From positions 496,001 through 560,000 of the forward strand of contig CP065590.1 in the NCBI GenBank assembly GCA_016025055.1: a stretch of 64,000 bases of DNA. Direction: 5' to 3'. Shown here piece after piece: positions 37,881 to 46,982 of this stretch. Position numbers and translations under genes: made by a program. Under the pieces are notes generated by a model that did not search any database, was not told where the DNA came from, and saw nothing but the letters and a program-made list of their open reading frames with translations. Source of the stretch: Chryseobacterium indologenes. Its GTDB lineage: Bacteria > Bacteroidota > Bacteroidia > Flavobacteriales > Weeksellaceae. The number at the start of each line of letters is the position of its first letter. The stretch's first letter is position 1.

Positions 37881-38010
37881 AAACAAAGGTCGCTGATTGA
37901 GTGGATAAACCCAGAAGGTTTCTGAAATCTGACAGGTTTGTTTTGATAACCATCTTATAATGTTAAAATACCTGCCGGCAGTTAAAGAAACCTCGTTATT
38001 TGACGATAAA

Positions 38011-38078
38011 TTTTGGCTAAAGCCATTGGATGCTTTCATTTTTATTGAAAGGGCTAAAGCCCGCTGCTCCTATCTGTG
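38011..38078. repeat. GGCTAAAGCC palindromic intergenic element
   Basis: Two near-palindromic words, TGGCTAAAGCCA (38014-38025) and GGGCTAAAGCCC (38051-38062), are spaced 25 bases apart with CCGCTGCTCCTATCTGTGAT after the second. Paired GGCTAAAGCC elements followed by CTCCTAT are common between genes in this genus as far as I recall. No gene lies in the whole 437-base gap from 37740 to 38176. Confidence 0.45.
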
Positions 38079-38176
38079 ATCTAATAAAAGCCTTCCTTCA
38101 GTCTTAAGCAAAAAAATTCATAACTTTAAAGTAAAGTACTTCTGTCAATCGTTATCTAACTAATAACATCAAAACA

Positions 38177-38830
38177 ATGAACTCAATTAAAATAATTCTG
38201 ACCGGTGCTACCGGAATGGTAGGAGAAGGAGTTTTAATGGAATGCCTGGAAAACCCCAATGTTTCTGAAATCCTTAGCATCAGCAGAAAACCATCCGGAA
38301 AAACTCACCCAAAGCTGAAAGAATATATTATATCCGACTTCTTGTCAATGGATTTCAATGATGAAGCCATAAAAGGATATGATGCCTGTTTCTTCTGCGC
38401 CGGAGTCAGCAGTGTTGGAATGAATGAAGAAGAGTATACCAGAATCACTTACGATACCACCATACATTTTGCCGGAGCCGTTTTGAATCAAAATCCTGAA
38501 ATGGTTTTCAATTATGTCTCCGGAGCTCATACCGATCGCACAGAAAGTGGAAAGGTCATGTGGGCAAGAGTGAAAGGCAGAACAGAAAATGCTTTAAAGA
38601 AAATGAATTTCAAAGCAGTTTACAATTTCCGTCCCGGTTTTATGAAACCGGTTGAGGGTCAATTGAATGTAAAATGGTTTTTTAAACCTTTTATTTGGTT
38701 TTTTCCTGTTTTTTTACCGTCAAAATCACTAACTTTACACGAAGTGGGTAGAGCAATGATCAATGCCGTGCAAAAAGGATACCCTACCTCCACTTTAGAA
38801 ATTAGAGATATTAAAAATTTAGCGATATGA
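38177..38830 (+). CDS. NAD(P)-binding epimerase/dehydratase-like protein
   Basis: 217 residues with a Rossmann fold of the atypical short-chain dehydrogenase kind. It has the nucleotide motif TGATGMVGEG at residues 9-18, then FCAGVSSVGMNEEEYT, FNYVSGAHTD and a RPGFMKP strand. The Tyr-x3-Lys catalytic pair is not obvious, which is common in the NmrA/HIM1-like group. It may bind NAD(P) as a sensor rather than catalyse. A 49-residue membrane peptide gene overlaps its stop by 4 bases. Confidence 0.85.
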   Translation: MNSIKIILTGATGMVGEGVLMECLENPNVSEILSISRKPSGKTHPKLKEYIISDFLSMDFNDEAIKGYDACFFCAGVSSVGMNEEEYTRITYDTTIHFAGAVLNQNPEMVFNYVSGAHTDRTESGKVMWARVKGRTENALKKMNFKAVYNFRPGFMKPVEGQLNVKWFFKPFIWFFPVFLPSKSLTLHEVGRAMINAVQKGYPTSTLEIRDIKNLAI

Positions 38831-38976
38831 GAGACATGTTAAAAAGAATAGTTCTGGTTATTTTTGTACTCTTACTTCTGACGGCCATTTCAGGATTTTT
38901 TTACATGCAGAAACATCCGCTGGAAGGAACCAAGTCAGGGAAGATTTTAAATTTTCTGGGTCAGCCTGCAAAATAA
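38827..38976 (+). CDS. 49-residue membrane peptide overlapping the epimerase gene
   Basis: Its ATG overlaps the TGA of the preceding gene (ATGA), which implies coupled translation. The product has a basic start (MRDMLKR), one hydrophobic helix (IVLVIFVLLLLTAISGFFYM) and a polar tail (QKHPLEGTKSGKILNFLG). No family is recognised. The tight overlap and clean membrane-helix layout support a real small protein. Confidence 0.6.
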   Translation: MRDMLKRIVLVIFVLLLLTAISGFFYMQKHPLEGTKSGKILNFLGQPAK

Positions 38977-39121
38977 CCTATTCTGAAAAACACTGTGATC
39001 TATTATTTCGTTATCGATTTTTTATTTAAAAAAAACTATTTTTTAAACATTTCTTAAAATTCCATTAAAATAGTTGCGAAACATAAAGTTCATTTTTGTA
39101 TTCATATAATTGAAGTAAAAA

Positions 39122-42100
39122 ATGATCAACAACTACCTTTTAAAAGGGTCTGTCATTGCCGCATTCTTTTTTCAGAGCGGGCTTTTCGGACAGACACTTA
39201 TTCATTACTGGAATTTTAATGACAATACTTCCGCAGCTTCTATAACTGCGCCGTCCTCTACGTTGGCAAATGGTTCTATGGTAGCCATTGCAGGAGGTAC
39301 CAGTGACATAGATTTTGCAGGCGGTACCGGACAGAATTTCAATATCAGTAATTCGAATGCGAGAAACGGAGACCCTTCCGGAACCCATTTAAGATTCAAC
39401 AATCCTATTGGTGGAGCTTTGCAATTTAATCTGCCAACAACGGGCTACCAAAATGTTGCGGTAAAATTTACTACAAGAAGGTCCGGACAGGGAGCAGGAA
39501 CCCAGTCCTGGTCTTATTCCGTCGATGGAAATACTTTTATTCCTTATCAAACCGTAAATCCTCAGGATGCAAATCCCCAGCTGATTTCGTTTGACTTCTC
39601 TGCCCTTTCAGGAGTGTCCAATAACCCGAATTTCAAATTAAAAGTGGAATTCTCGGCTACAGGAGGAGGAACAGGCGGTAATAACCGCTTTGATAACTTT
39701 ACGGTAGATGCTACTTCAACGGGAGCAACAGACACAACTCCCCCTACAGTCACTTATCTTCCCATCAACAACACAAATAATGCCTCAACAACCATTAATC
39801 CTACCATTTCTTTCAACGAAAATGTCAGACTAACGGATAATTCCTCGATTAACGATTCTAATGCACAAAATCTTGCAGAGCTCCGTCTCGGAAGTTCTAC
39901 AGGTACCCAAGTTCCCTTTACCACTACTTTCAGCAACAACACCATCACTATTGTTCCGACTTCCGGATTGGTGCCCGGGCAAACCTATTATCTTGCCCTT
40001 AAGCCCAATATGGTTGAAGATTTTAGTGATAACGGTATAACAGCCGTTACTTCCAGCATTTTCACCACTGCCGGAACAACGGTTTCTCTGGATAAAAACT
40101 TCATTAAAGTCAATGAAAATTCAGGAAATCTGGCATTCAAGATTAATGTAAGTAATCCTTCTTCTGCGACCGTCAATCTCGTTGTAAAACCTGCTCCATA
40201 CAGCACGGCTGATCAAAATGATTTTACATTAACCAATCAGACCATCACGATCACTCCTTCCACTTCCAGTTATACAGTCAATATTCCGATTATTGATGAT
40301 ACCCTTGAAGAGCAGCAAGCCGAATATTTTGTGGTAAGCCTTGAAAACCCTGTCGGAGCAAGCATTTCAGGAGATAATTCATCAACAGTTTATATTATAG
40401 ACAATGATAAAGCCGCTCCGGTTCCTTCTCATCAGATCCAATTGAATTATATCGGAAGCTTTGATCCTTCCGGAACGAATAACAGTTCGACGGAAATTGT
40501 TGTACATGATCCTTCCACTCAAAGGTTATTTACGATAAGTTCCATTACCGACGTTTTTGATATCATTGATTTCAGTAATCCAACATCTCCATCGGTAGTT
40601 AAAACTGTAAACATGGCTCCGTACGGTGGAATCACCAGCATTGCCATAAAAAACGGAATTATTGCCACCGCTTCGCCCAATACCGACCCGCAGCAAAATG
40701 GTTCTGTAGTATTTTTTGATACTAATGGAAATTTCCTTAAGCAGGTTACCGTAGGTGCTTTACCGGACATGATTACCTTCTCACCGGACGGCACGAAAGT
40801 AATTACAGCAAATGAAGGAGAGCCAAATAATGCTTATACTGTAGACCCTGAAGGAACTATAAGTATCATCGATATCTCAGGAGGTATTGGCAATCTTACC
40901 CAAAGCCATGTAACGACACTCAATTTCAATAATTTTGATTCACAGGTTGCTGCTCTTACTGCTACAGGGTTAAGGAAAGTGAGATCCAACAATAGCCTTT
41001 CCCAGGATTTAGAACCTGAGTACGTTACCGTAAGTGCAGACAGTCAGAAAGCCTGGGTTACCCTTCAGGAAAACAATGCCATTGCTGAAGTTGATCTTAC
41101 TTCCAAAACGATTACAGGTATCTGGGGATTAGGTAAAAAAGACATGAGTCTGCCTGGTAATGGCTTTGATGCATCAGATAACAACGGTGAAGTTTTAATT
41201 GCCAACTGGCCTGTAAAAGCCTACTACATCCCCGATGCCGTTCAAAATTATAAAGTCGGAAATACGAATTACATCATCACCGCCAACGAAGGAGATGAAA
41301 AAGACCTTCCCGGATATAGTGAGAGGACAACAGTGGGAGCTGGCTCCTATATTTTAGATCCTGCTATTTTCCCGCAGTCTGCCTTATTAAAAGCATCTTA
41401 TAACCTTGGAAGATTCAGAGTATCATCTGCTACGGGAAATACGGACGGAGATGCAGAGTTTGAAGAAATGGCAGCACTGGGAGCACGCTCATTCTCCATC
41501 TTCAATGCCGATACCAAACAACGGGTTTACGATAGCGGAGATCAGTTTGAAAGATATATCGCAGCCAATTACCCGCTAATTTTCAATGCAGATAATGAAT
41601 CCAATACCATTAAAAGCAGAAGCCGTGCGAAAGGTCCTGAACCGGAAGGTGTGGCATTGGGAACCATAGGCGGACAAACCTACGCTTTTATTACCCTGGA
41701 AAGAACGGGCGGCGTAATGGTTTACAACATCACTGATCCTACTAATGCTATTTTTACAGATTATAAACATTCCCGAACCACTTCGGCGTATGGTGGCGAT
41801 AATGGTCCAGAAGGGCTTATCTATATTGCTCCGGAAAACACAACTACAGGAAAAGGATATGTTATTATCGCCAACGAAATCAGCGGTACGCTATCGATGT
41901 ATGAAGTAGCCCCGTCGCCTACACTAGGAACCGGTGAAACAAAAGACAGTCGTCCGACCTTCAATATATTCCCTAATCCTGTGAACAAAGGAAACATTCT
42001 GTATTTTAACAGAAAACAGGATTACGAATTGTTTGATATGTCCGGAAAACTGATCGGAAAAGAAAAAAATGCACTCACCATCAGTACAGCAAATCTTTCT

Positions 42101-42160
42101 ACGGGAGTTTATCTTGTAAAAACTTCAGAAGGGCATCTCAAGAGGATTATAATAAAGTAA
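39122..42160 (+). CDS. choice-of-anchor I family protein with type IX sorting domain
   Basis: A 1012-residue secreted protein. The signal peptide (to SGLFGQ) is followed by a lamin-like or jelly-roll region (residues about 22-200) and then a bacterial Ig-like domain (TTPPTVTYLPINNTNN onward). Next is a Calx-beta-like domain (VSLDKNFIKVNENSGN onward). The main part, from about residue 440, is a beta-propeller-like region of the choice-of-anchor I type (YIGSFDPSG, GALPDMITFSPDGTKVITAN, EPEYVTVSADSQKAWVTLQE). The C-terminus FNIFPNPVNKGNILYF ... GVYLVKT ... IIIK is a type A CTD for type IX secretion, so the protein is exported and probably surface-attached. Members include alkaline-phosphatase-like proteins. 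Substrate unknown. Confidence 0.9.
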   Translation: MINNYLLKGSVIAAFFFQSGLFGQTLIHYWNFNDNTSAASITAPSSTLANGSMVAIAGGTSDIDFAGGTGQNFNISNSNARNGDPSGTHLRFNNPIGGALQFNLPTTGYQNVAVKFTTRRSGQGAGTQSWSYSVDGNTFIPYQTVNPQDANPQLISFDFSALSGVSNNPNFKLKVEFSATGGGTGGNNRFDNFTVDATSTGATDTTPPTVTYLPINNTNNASTTINPTISFNENVRLTDNSSINDSNAQNLAELRLGSSTGTQVPFTTTFSNNTITIVPTSGLVPGQTYYLALKPNMVEDFSDNGITAVTSSIFTTAGTTVSLDKNFIKVNENSGNLAFKINVSNPSSATVNLVVKPAPYSTADQNDFTLTNQTITITPSTSSYTVNIPIIDDTLEEQQAEYFVVSLENPVGASISGDNSSTVYIIDNDKAAPVPSHQIQLNYIGSFDPSGTNNSSTEIVVHDPSTQRLFTISSITDVFDIIDFSNPTSPSVVKTVNMAPYGGITSIAIKNGIIATASPNTDPQQNGSVVFFDTNGNFLKQVTVGALPDMITFSPDGTKVITANEGEPNNAYTVDPEGTISIIDISGGIGNLTQSHVTTLNFNNFDSQVAALTATGLRKVRSNNSLSQDLEPEYVTVSADSQKAWVTLQENNAIAEVDLTSKTITGIWGLGKKDMSLPGNGFDASDNNGEVLIANWPVKAYYIPDAVQNYKVGNTNYIITANEGDEKDLPGYSERTTVGAGSYILDPAIFPQSALLKASYNLGRFRVSSATGNTDGDAEFEEMAALGARSFSIFNADTKQRVYDSGDQFERYIAANYPLIFNADNESNTIKSRSRAKGPEPEGVALGTIGGQTYAFITLERTGGVMVYNITDPTNAIFTDYKHSRTTSAYGGDNGPEGLIYIAPENTTTGKGYVIIANEISGTLSMYEVAPSPTLGTGETKDSRPTFNIFPNPVNKGNILYFNRKQDYELFDMSGKLIGKEKNALTISTANLSTGVYLVKTSEGHLKRIIIK

Positions 42161-42312
42161 AACAAATAGTCTTTCTTTTTATTCAAAGCTTCGGAAATTC
42201 CGGAGCTTTTTTGGTAATAATACCGTATAATTTTAAGATCATTTAACTTTTAAACCCGGAATGGAAGATCATTTTCTTCTTATATTTACCTGCAACAAAA
42301 ACCAAAATCAAT

Positions 42313-42705
42313 ATGAAAAGTATTAAAACAGCAGGAATCTTAGTCATTCTGTTCCTTGGGACCGGGACCGCTTTTTCTCAATCCAGAAAAACAGAATCTA
42401 TCCATGGTGTAGAAAAAACAGATAATGACAAAAAAATACAGGTGGAAGGAGTTGGTCACAAACTTAATTACACGCTTAATGGCGGAGTTGTAGAAGTCGA
42501 AGGTGGCGACAATACTGTTATGATCAAAGGAAGTGCGAAAAAAATATCCGTTTCGGGGACTGGTAATAAAGTATACATCGATAAAGTAGATAAAATCGTT
42601 ATGGAAGGTGGTAATAATACCGTCTTCTATAAAACATCCGGAACCAAAAGCGGAAAGCCTGATACGTCACTAACCGGAGTAGGCAATAAAGTAGCAAAAC
42701 AATAA
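42313..42705 (+). CDS. exported DUF3060-like protein
   Basis: 130 residues with a signal peptide ending near AFSQ. The mature part consists of short repeats of about 20 residues (HKLNYTLNGGVVEVEGGDNT, VMIKGSAKKISVSGTGNKVY, IDKVDKIVMEGGNNTVFYKT) that would form a small beta-solenoid. This matches the DUF3060 pattern G-x-x-N-x-V. Function unknown. It is followed by a terminator. Confidence 0.75.
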   Translation: MKSIKTAGILVILFLGTGTAFSQSRKTESIHGVEKTDNDKKIQVEGVGHKLNYTLNGGVVEVEGGDNTVMIKGSAKKISVSGTGNKVYIDKVDKIVMEGGNNTVFYKTSGTKSGKPDTSLTGVGNKVAKQ

Positions 42706-42771
42706 AGTAAAGCTTGTTGACCTATTGAAATTCAAATTCAACAATACAAAAAATATTTATTTATAAAGATT

Positions 42772-42793
42772 AGCTTCAGAAAATTCTGAAGCT
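42772..42793 (+). terminator. terminator after the DUF3060 gene
   Basis: A perfect 10-bp stem (AGCTTCAGAA with TTCTGAAGCT) with a 2-base loop and a long T-run immediately after. Confidence 0.85.
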
Positions 42794-42998
42794 TTTTTTA
42801 TTATTTAATTCAAATTAAATCACTTTTTTTTGATTTTCATAAATTAAGAATATCACTAAATAAATGAGATATAAAAATAAAATAAGTCAAACAAAAACCA
42901 CATTAAAAACAAAATATCTAAGCATATATTACAATAATTTAACTATAAAAAAGCAATAATTACATGTAATTATTCTTATTTTTAATAAAACAAAAAAA

Positions 42999-43760
42999 AT
43001 GCAAGAAAAAAATTTCATTCTCCTTTGCATGTTCTTTTTAATTTTCGGCCATGCTCAACAAGGAGGAGTAGGGATTGGAAATACCGCTCCCAATTCGTCT
43101 GCGATCCTCGATGTCACTTCAACAAATAAAGGTTTCCAGCTTCCGGTTGTTTCTCTCACCTCAACAGCTGATATTTCTACGGTTCAGGCTCCTAAACGGG
43201 GTTTTGTCATCTATAATACAGCCGTTGCGGGTACAGGAATGTCGAGTGTCAATAAAGGATTGTATGTTTTCAACGGAACTGCCTGGGAAAAGATGTTTAC
43301 GAAAGCTAATATTATAACGGAGGTTGAAAAAATTCCTTTCATTACCCCTGTTTTTGCGGCCAGTAATATTGCTACATCTTCAAGTATAGCTGGAGGTACA
43401 ACGACCGGCCTTACTTTCAATACCCTTTTCAAAAACCTGCCGGCAGGTGTACAGGGTCCTGCAGGAGCCTATACCGGTTATCAGATCAAAGAAAACGGAA
43501 TGTACGTGATCACTTACAATGTAGATACCAGAAACACGACAGGAGATATTAACGGCAGCTCTGCCCTGTTTGTTCAAAAGAACGGAGCTACCGTATGTAC
43601 GTATGCTATGGAAAGAGATTACCAGTTTGCAGGCTTATCCAGTACCTGTACTTTAGAGCTCGTCATTGGAGATACTATTTCCTTCAGTGTTCAGTCTAAC
43701 GGTACGAATTATCAGATAGGCAACACCAATGTATCTATTTCTAAAATATTAAACAACTAA
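42999..43760 (+). CDS. secreted C1q/TNF-like protein 1 of 3
   Basis: 253 residues with a signal peptide (to FGHAQ). The N-terminal module GVGIGNTAPNSSAILDV, with NKGFQLPVVSL, then GFVIYNT and GLYVFNGTAWEK, is shared with the two following proteins. It is the Bacteroidota version of a phage-tail-like head motif. The C-terminal half (YQIKENGMYVITYNVDTRN, then SALFVQKNGA and GDTISFSVQSNG) resembles a C1q/TNF-like jelly roll, which usually trimerises. No type IX sorting domain is seen. The three genes are separated by only 2 and 3 bases, and the protein is probably extracellular. Function unknown. Confidence 0.72.
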   Translation: MQEKNFILLCMFFLIFGHAQQGGVGIGNTAPNSSAILDVTSTNKGFQLPVVSLTSTADISTVQAPKRGFVIYNTAVAGTGMSSVNKGLYVFNGTAWEKMFTKANIITEVEKIPFITPVFAASNIATSSSIAGGTTTGLTFNTLFKNLPAGVQGPAGAYTGYQIKENGMYVITYNVDTRNTTGDINGSSALFVQKNGATVCTYAMERDYQFAGLSSTCTLELVIGDTISFSVQSNGTNYQIGNTNVSISKILNN

Positions 43761-43762
43761 AT

Positions 43763-44524
43763 ATGGTAATTATGAAAACACGTCTTTTCTGCCTGTCTTT
43801 TCTGCTGTTTGTTTCACAACTGTATTTTGGCCAGTTTGTCATAGGATCTACCAATGTTTCACCGGGAGCTATTGTAAAATTAGATGCTAATAATAAGGCT
43901 CTGAGAATTCCTAACCTGGCTATAACGGCCCGAAACAGTACAACGACACCCATTACTGCTCCTGCTCTAGGGGTGATGCTTTATAATACATCCATGGATA
44001 TTAATAATGATTTAACTCCTTCCCTCGCTTATTGGGGAAGTGATAATCAATATCATTCACAGGCAACATCCACTGCTACTGAAAGTATTATTTCCTCAGC
44101 TAATATCCCATTGTTGATTTTCTCCGCAAATATAGGCCAAAAGCCTTATACTGTATTAGGTACTGCCAGTGGAGGAAGTGCCACTCCACTTACTTTAACT
44201 TCCCAGGAAATTCTTGTGGACAAATATTCAGGATGGAACCTGGGAACCAGTCAATATACAGTTCCTTCTACGGGAATTTATCTGGTAGAATTTGTATCGG
44301 TTATGTCTAATACTGCAAATTCAGGGGGAACCAGTACTAACAGGCTGTTGGATAACGGATCATTTATTGGCTTTGTTTCGGGCAGATTTGTACTCAACAG
44401 AATGTACACTACTTTAATTAATACCCGAAATCTCACTGTAAACCATCTTCTTAGCTTTCAATATTCTTATACAGCAGGTAATTACAGAATGGAATCAGGG
44501 ACAATAAACATTTATAAATATTAA
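43763..44524 (+). CDS. secreted C1q/TNF-like protein 2 of 3
   Basis: 253 residues. ATG 43763 is followed by an in-frame ATG at 43772 that gives a cleaner signal peptide start (MKTRLF), and either is possible. It carries the same N-terminal module in divergent form (VIGSTNVSPGAIVKLDANNK, ALRIPNLAI, LGVMLYNT, LAYWGSDNQYH). The second half has YTVPSTGIYLVEFVSV and HLLSFQYSYTAGNY, in keeping with a jelly-roll fold. It starts 2 bases after the first gene's stop. Function unknown. Confidence 0.7.
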   Translation: MVIMKTRLFCLSFLLFVSQLYFGQFVIGSTNVSPGAIVKLDANNKALRIPNLAITARNSTTTPITAPALGVMLYNTSMDINNDLTPSLAYWGSDNQYHSQATSTATESIISSANIPLLIFSANIGQKPYTVLGTASGGSATPLTLTSQEILVDKYSGWNLGTSQYTVPSTGIYLVEFVSVMSNTANSGGTSTNRLLDNGSFIGFVSGRFVLNRMYTTLINTRNLTVNHLLSFQYSYTAGNYRMESGTINIYKY

Positions 44525-44527
44525 AAT

Positions 44528-45325
44528 ATGGGCTCAAAATATAAATTTATATATATACTCTTGCTTATCAGTACCGGTTTAGCAAAAGCGCAAGTAGGAA
44601 TAGGTACTTCAACGCCTGATCCGGGAACAATTTTAGACTTGGTAAGCCCTAATAAAGGATTATTGATTCCGAGGGTACAGTTATCCGGTAGTAACGATAC
44701 CTCGACCGTTCCGGTTATTTCATCTGCAACATCAACGGATCAGGGACTGCTGGTTTATAATCTTCAGAATTCCGGTACTGCACCCAATAATGTCCTTAAA
44801 GATACTTTTTATATTTGGACAGGGACTCAATGGGAGCCAATCGCAGAGGTAACAGATACCCGTACGGAAATCAATAACCGAAATATTACTGAGCTGGTAT
44901 TTACCGGAAGCCCCAGCGCCTCGACAACAGCCTACACTGCCACTGCTTACTCTCCGTGGACTACTTTAGACTTTGCTACAGAACGTGTTGATATCGGTAA
45001 TGTACATACTGCAGGCACATTTACAATACCTACTACAGGATTATATTCGTTTTCAGGAATTGTTCAACTGGGAATATCCACAACTTCGGGTACAGCAAAG
45101 ACCTTTGCAGCGCAGATCATTAATACAAGTACTTCCACCGTATTGGCGACATCCTACTTTGGAACCGGTGGCGGAGGGAACGGAGGGAGTATGCCACTGT
45201 ATTGGATGGGAAATCTTACAGCCGGAACGCAAATCCAGATTCAATACAGAATGCGGGACACCACCAGTAGTAACTTAAGTGTCAATGTTATCTCCAATAT
45301 TTCATTAAGAAATCATTTTAATTAA
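44528..45325 (+). CDS. secreted C1q/TNF-like protein 3 of 3
   Basis: 265 residues with a signal peptide (to AKAQ). It shares the N-terminal module (VGIGTSTPDPGTILDLVSPN, KGLLIPRVQL, GLLVYNL, YIWTGTQWEPIAE). The C-terminal half has FTIPTTGLYSFSGIVQLGIS, MPLYWMGNLTAGTQIQIQYR and ends SLRNHFN. It is the last gene of the trio, followed by a hairpin at 45376. The three proteins may assemble together, but that is inference from co-transcription and shared fold. Confidence 0.72.
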   Translation: MGSKYKFIYILLLISTGLAKAQVGIGTSTPDPGTILDLVSPNKGLLIPRVQLSGSNDTSTVPVISSATSTDQGLLVYNLQNSGTAPNNVLKDTFYIWTGTQWEPIAEVTDTRTEINNRNITELVFTGSPSASTTAYTATAYSPWTTLDFATERVDIGNVHTAGTFTIPTTGLYSFSGIVQLGISTTSGTAKTFAAQIINTSTSTVLATSYFGTGGGGNGGSMPLYWMGNLTAGTQIQIQYRMRDTTSSNLSVNVISNISLRNHFN

Positions 45326-45375
45326 AATAAAACGACAAGCTTTTTAAAAGGAGCTTAATTATATTTTTCATCAAA

Positions 45376-45407
45376 AAAAGACAGGCCTTGCAAAAAGCCT
45401 GTCTTTT
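45376..45407. terminator. bidirectional terminator
   Basis: A perfect 11-bp stem (AAAAGACAGGC with GCCTGTCTTTT) and a 10-base loop between the convergent C1q-like and NifU-like genes. Confidence 0.85.
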
Positions 45408-45428
45408 AAAAATATATCAGATATAATT

Positions 45429-45677
45429 TTATTCTACGTTAACTACCTTTTCGATTTCCGGAGCATGTTGTTTAATGGTATTTTCTACACCTAGTTTTAG
45501 GGTTGAAAAATTCAAAGAACATCCGGAGCAGTTACCCAAAAGTTTTACAAAAACCTGATTATCTTTCACGTCAATAAGCTCTATATCACCTCCGTCTTTA
45601 TTCAAAAACGGTCTGATGCTTTCCAGAGCTTCCATTACTCTTGTTACAGTATCTTCGTGTGTTATGTTTGTTTCCAT
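45429..45677 (-). CDS. NifU-like Fe-S scaffold protein
   Basis: 82 residues of the NifU C-terminal domain type, which carries a [4Fe-4S] cluster to target proteins. Key motif NCSGCS with Cys50 and Cys53, preceded by FLNKDGGDIELID. It lies 47 bases downstream of the Mrp-type ATPase on the same strand, so the two form an Fe-S cluster assembly unit. Confidence 0.92.
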   Translation of the reverse strand: METNITHEDTVTRVMEALESIRPFLNKDGGDIELIDVKDNQVFVKLLGNCSGCSLNFSTLKLGVENTIKQHAPEIEKVVNVE

Positions 45678-45724
45678 ATTTTTTCAGTTCAATTCGGTTT
45701 TTTCAAATGTAATTTGAAATGTTA

Positions 45725-46831
45725 TTATTTTGCTTTTGGAGAACATCCGGCCATTGTTGAGATCTTCACAGCTTCAGTAGGAGGAAGGTTTTTATTTCTT
45801 TCCACCAAGCTTTCCACCATCTTTCTTGCAGTTTCTGTATAGATTTCCGCAATTTTAGAATCTTCCTGCAGTGCAGCCGGTCTTCCTACATCTCCTGCTT
45901 CTCTGATATTTTGGATCAATGGTATCTCTCCCAATACAGGAATACCTAAATCTTCTGCCAGATATTGTGCTCCCTGGTTTCCAAAGATATAATATTTATT
46001 GTCAGGCAATTCTTCCGGTGTAAAATACGCCATATTTTCGATTAATCCAAGAACCGGAATATTAATGCTTTCCATCTGGAACATCGCAATACCTTTTCTT
46101 ACGTCTGCCAAAGCAACATGCTGAGGTGTACTCACAATCACAGCACCGGTTACAGGAACTTCCTGGATAATAGACAAATGAATATCACCGGTTCCCGGAG
46201 GAAGGTCAATCAACAAAAAGTCTAATTCTCCCCATGCAGCATCTCTGATCATCTGATTTAATGCTTTCGAAGCCATTGGGCCTCTCCACACTACCGCTTG
46301 GTTAGAGCCTGAGAAATATCCGATAGACAGCATTTTTACCCCATAATTCTCGATAGGTTTCATCAGGTTCTTACCGTTTACTTCTACCGAAATTGGTTTT
46401 TGCCCTTCTGTATCGAACATGGTAGGAACTGAAGGACCATAAATATCAGCGTCCAATAATCCTACTTTAAAGCCCATTTTAGCCAGAGTCACTGCCATAT
46501 TTGCAGAAACTGTAGACTTCCCTACTCCTCCCTTACCGGAAGCAATAGCGATAATATTTTGAATTCCGGGAATTTGCTTTCCTTTGATCTGACTTTGCTG
46601 AATTTCACTAGGTTCCGGAGAAACGATTTTAAGTTTTAAATGAATATCTTCTCCAAACTCACTGGCAAAAGCCTGCTTCATAGCGGCTTCCAGCTTTTTC
46701 TTTTCGTGCATGGCAGGCGAATGGGCAGTCATGTCAATATATACATCATTACCCATAATCTGAAGATTATTCACCAAGTCGTCTACTTCTATTTCTTTAA
46801 GGAAATCTTGAACCTTTTCTTTCGTCAACAT
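45725..46831 (-). CDS. apbC: Mrp/ApbC-family Fe-S cluster carrier ATPase
   Basis: 368 residues. An N-terminal DUF59/MIP18-like domain (about 1-80) is fused to a P-loop ATPase. The deviant Walker A GKGGVGKS is at about 99-106 and switch motifs include LLDADIYGPSVP, LIDLPPGTGD and the SIGYFSGSNQAVVWRGPM segment. It binds and delivers Fe-S clusters in the cytoplasm. It is first in the unit with the NifU-like gene. A TAAATTTG -7 element lies at 46851-46858. Confidence 0.95.
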   Translation of the reverse strand: MLTKEKVQDFLKEIEVDDLVNNLQIMGNDVYIDMTAHSPAMHEKKKLEAAMKQAFASEFGEDIHLKLKIVSPEPSEIQQSQIKGKQIPGIQNIIAIASGKGGVGKSTVSANMAVTLAKMGFKVGLLDADIYGPSVPTMFDTEGQKPISVEVNGKNLMKPIENYGVKMLSIGYFSGSNQAVVWRGPMASKALNQMIRDAAWGELDFLLIDLPPGTGDIHLSIIQEVPVTGAVIVSTPQHVALADVRKGIAMFQMESINIPVLGLIENMAYFTPEELPDNKYYIFGNQGAQYLAEDLGIPVLGEIPLIQNIREAGDVGRPAALQEDSKIAEIYTETARKMVESLVERNKNLPPTEAVKISTMAGCSPKAK

Positions 46832-46850
46832 ACTAAATATAAATTGTTCA

Positions 46851-46858
46851 CAAATTTA
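46851..46858 (-). promoter_or_regulatory. -7 element of the Mrp/NifU-like unit
   Basis: TAAATTTG on the minus strand matches TAnnTTTG, 19 bases before the Mrp ATG. The nearest TTG upstream is at 24 bases, a little far. Confidence 0.45.
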
Positions 46859-46982
46859 CGCTTTTTTTTGATAATTTAGAATCAATAAAATCTATAACAT
46901 CAGGTGATAAATAAGATCAGTAAAAATTTTATCCTGCTATTTTTTACCTTAGTCAAACTAACCCTACCTTAAAACAAAACCA

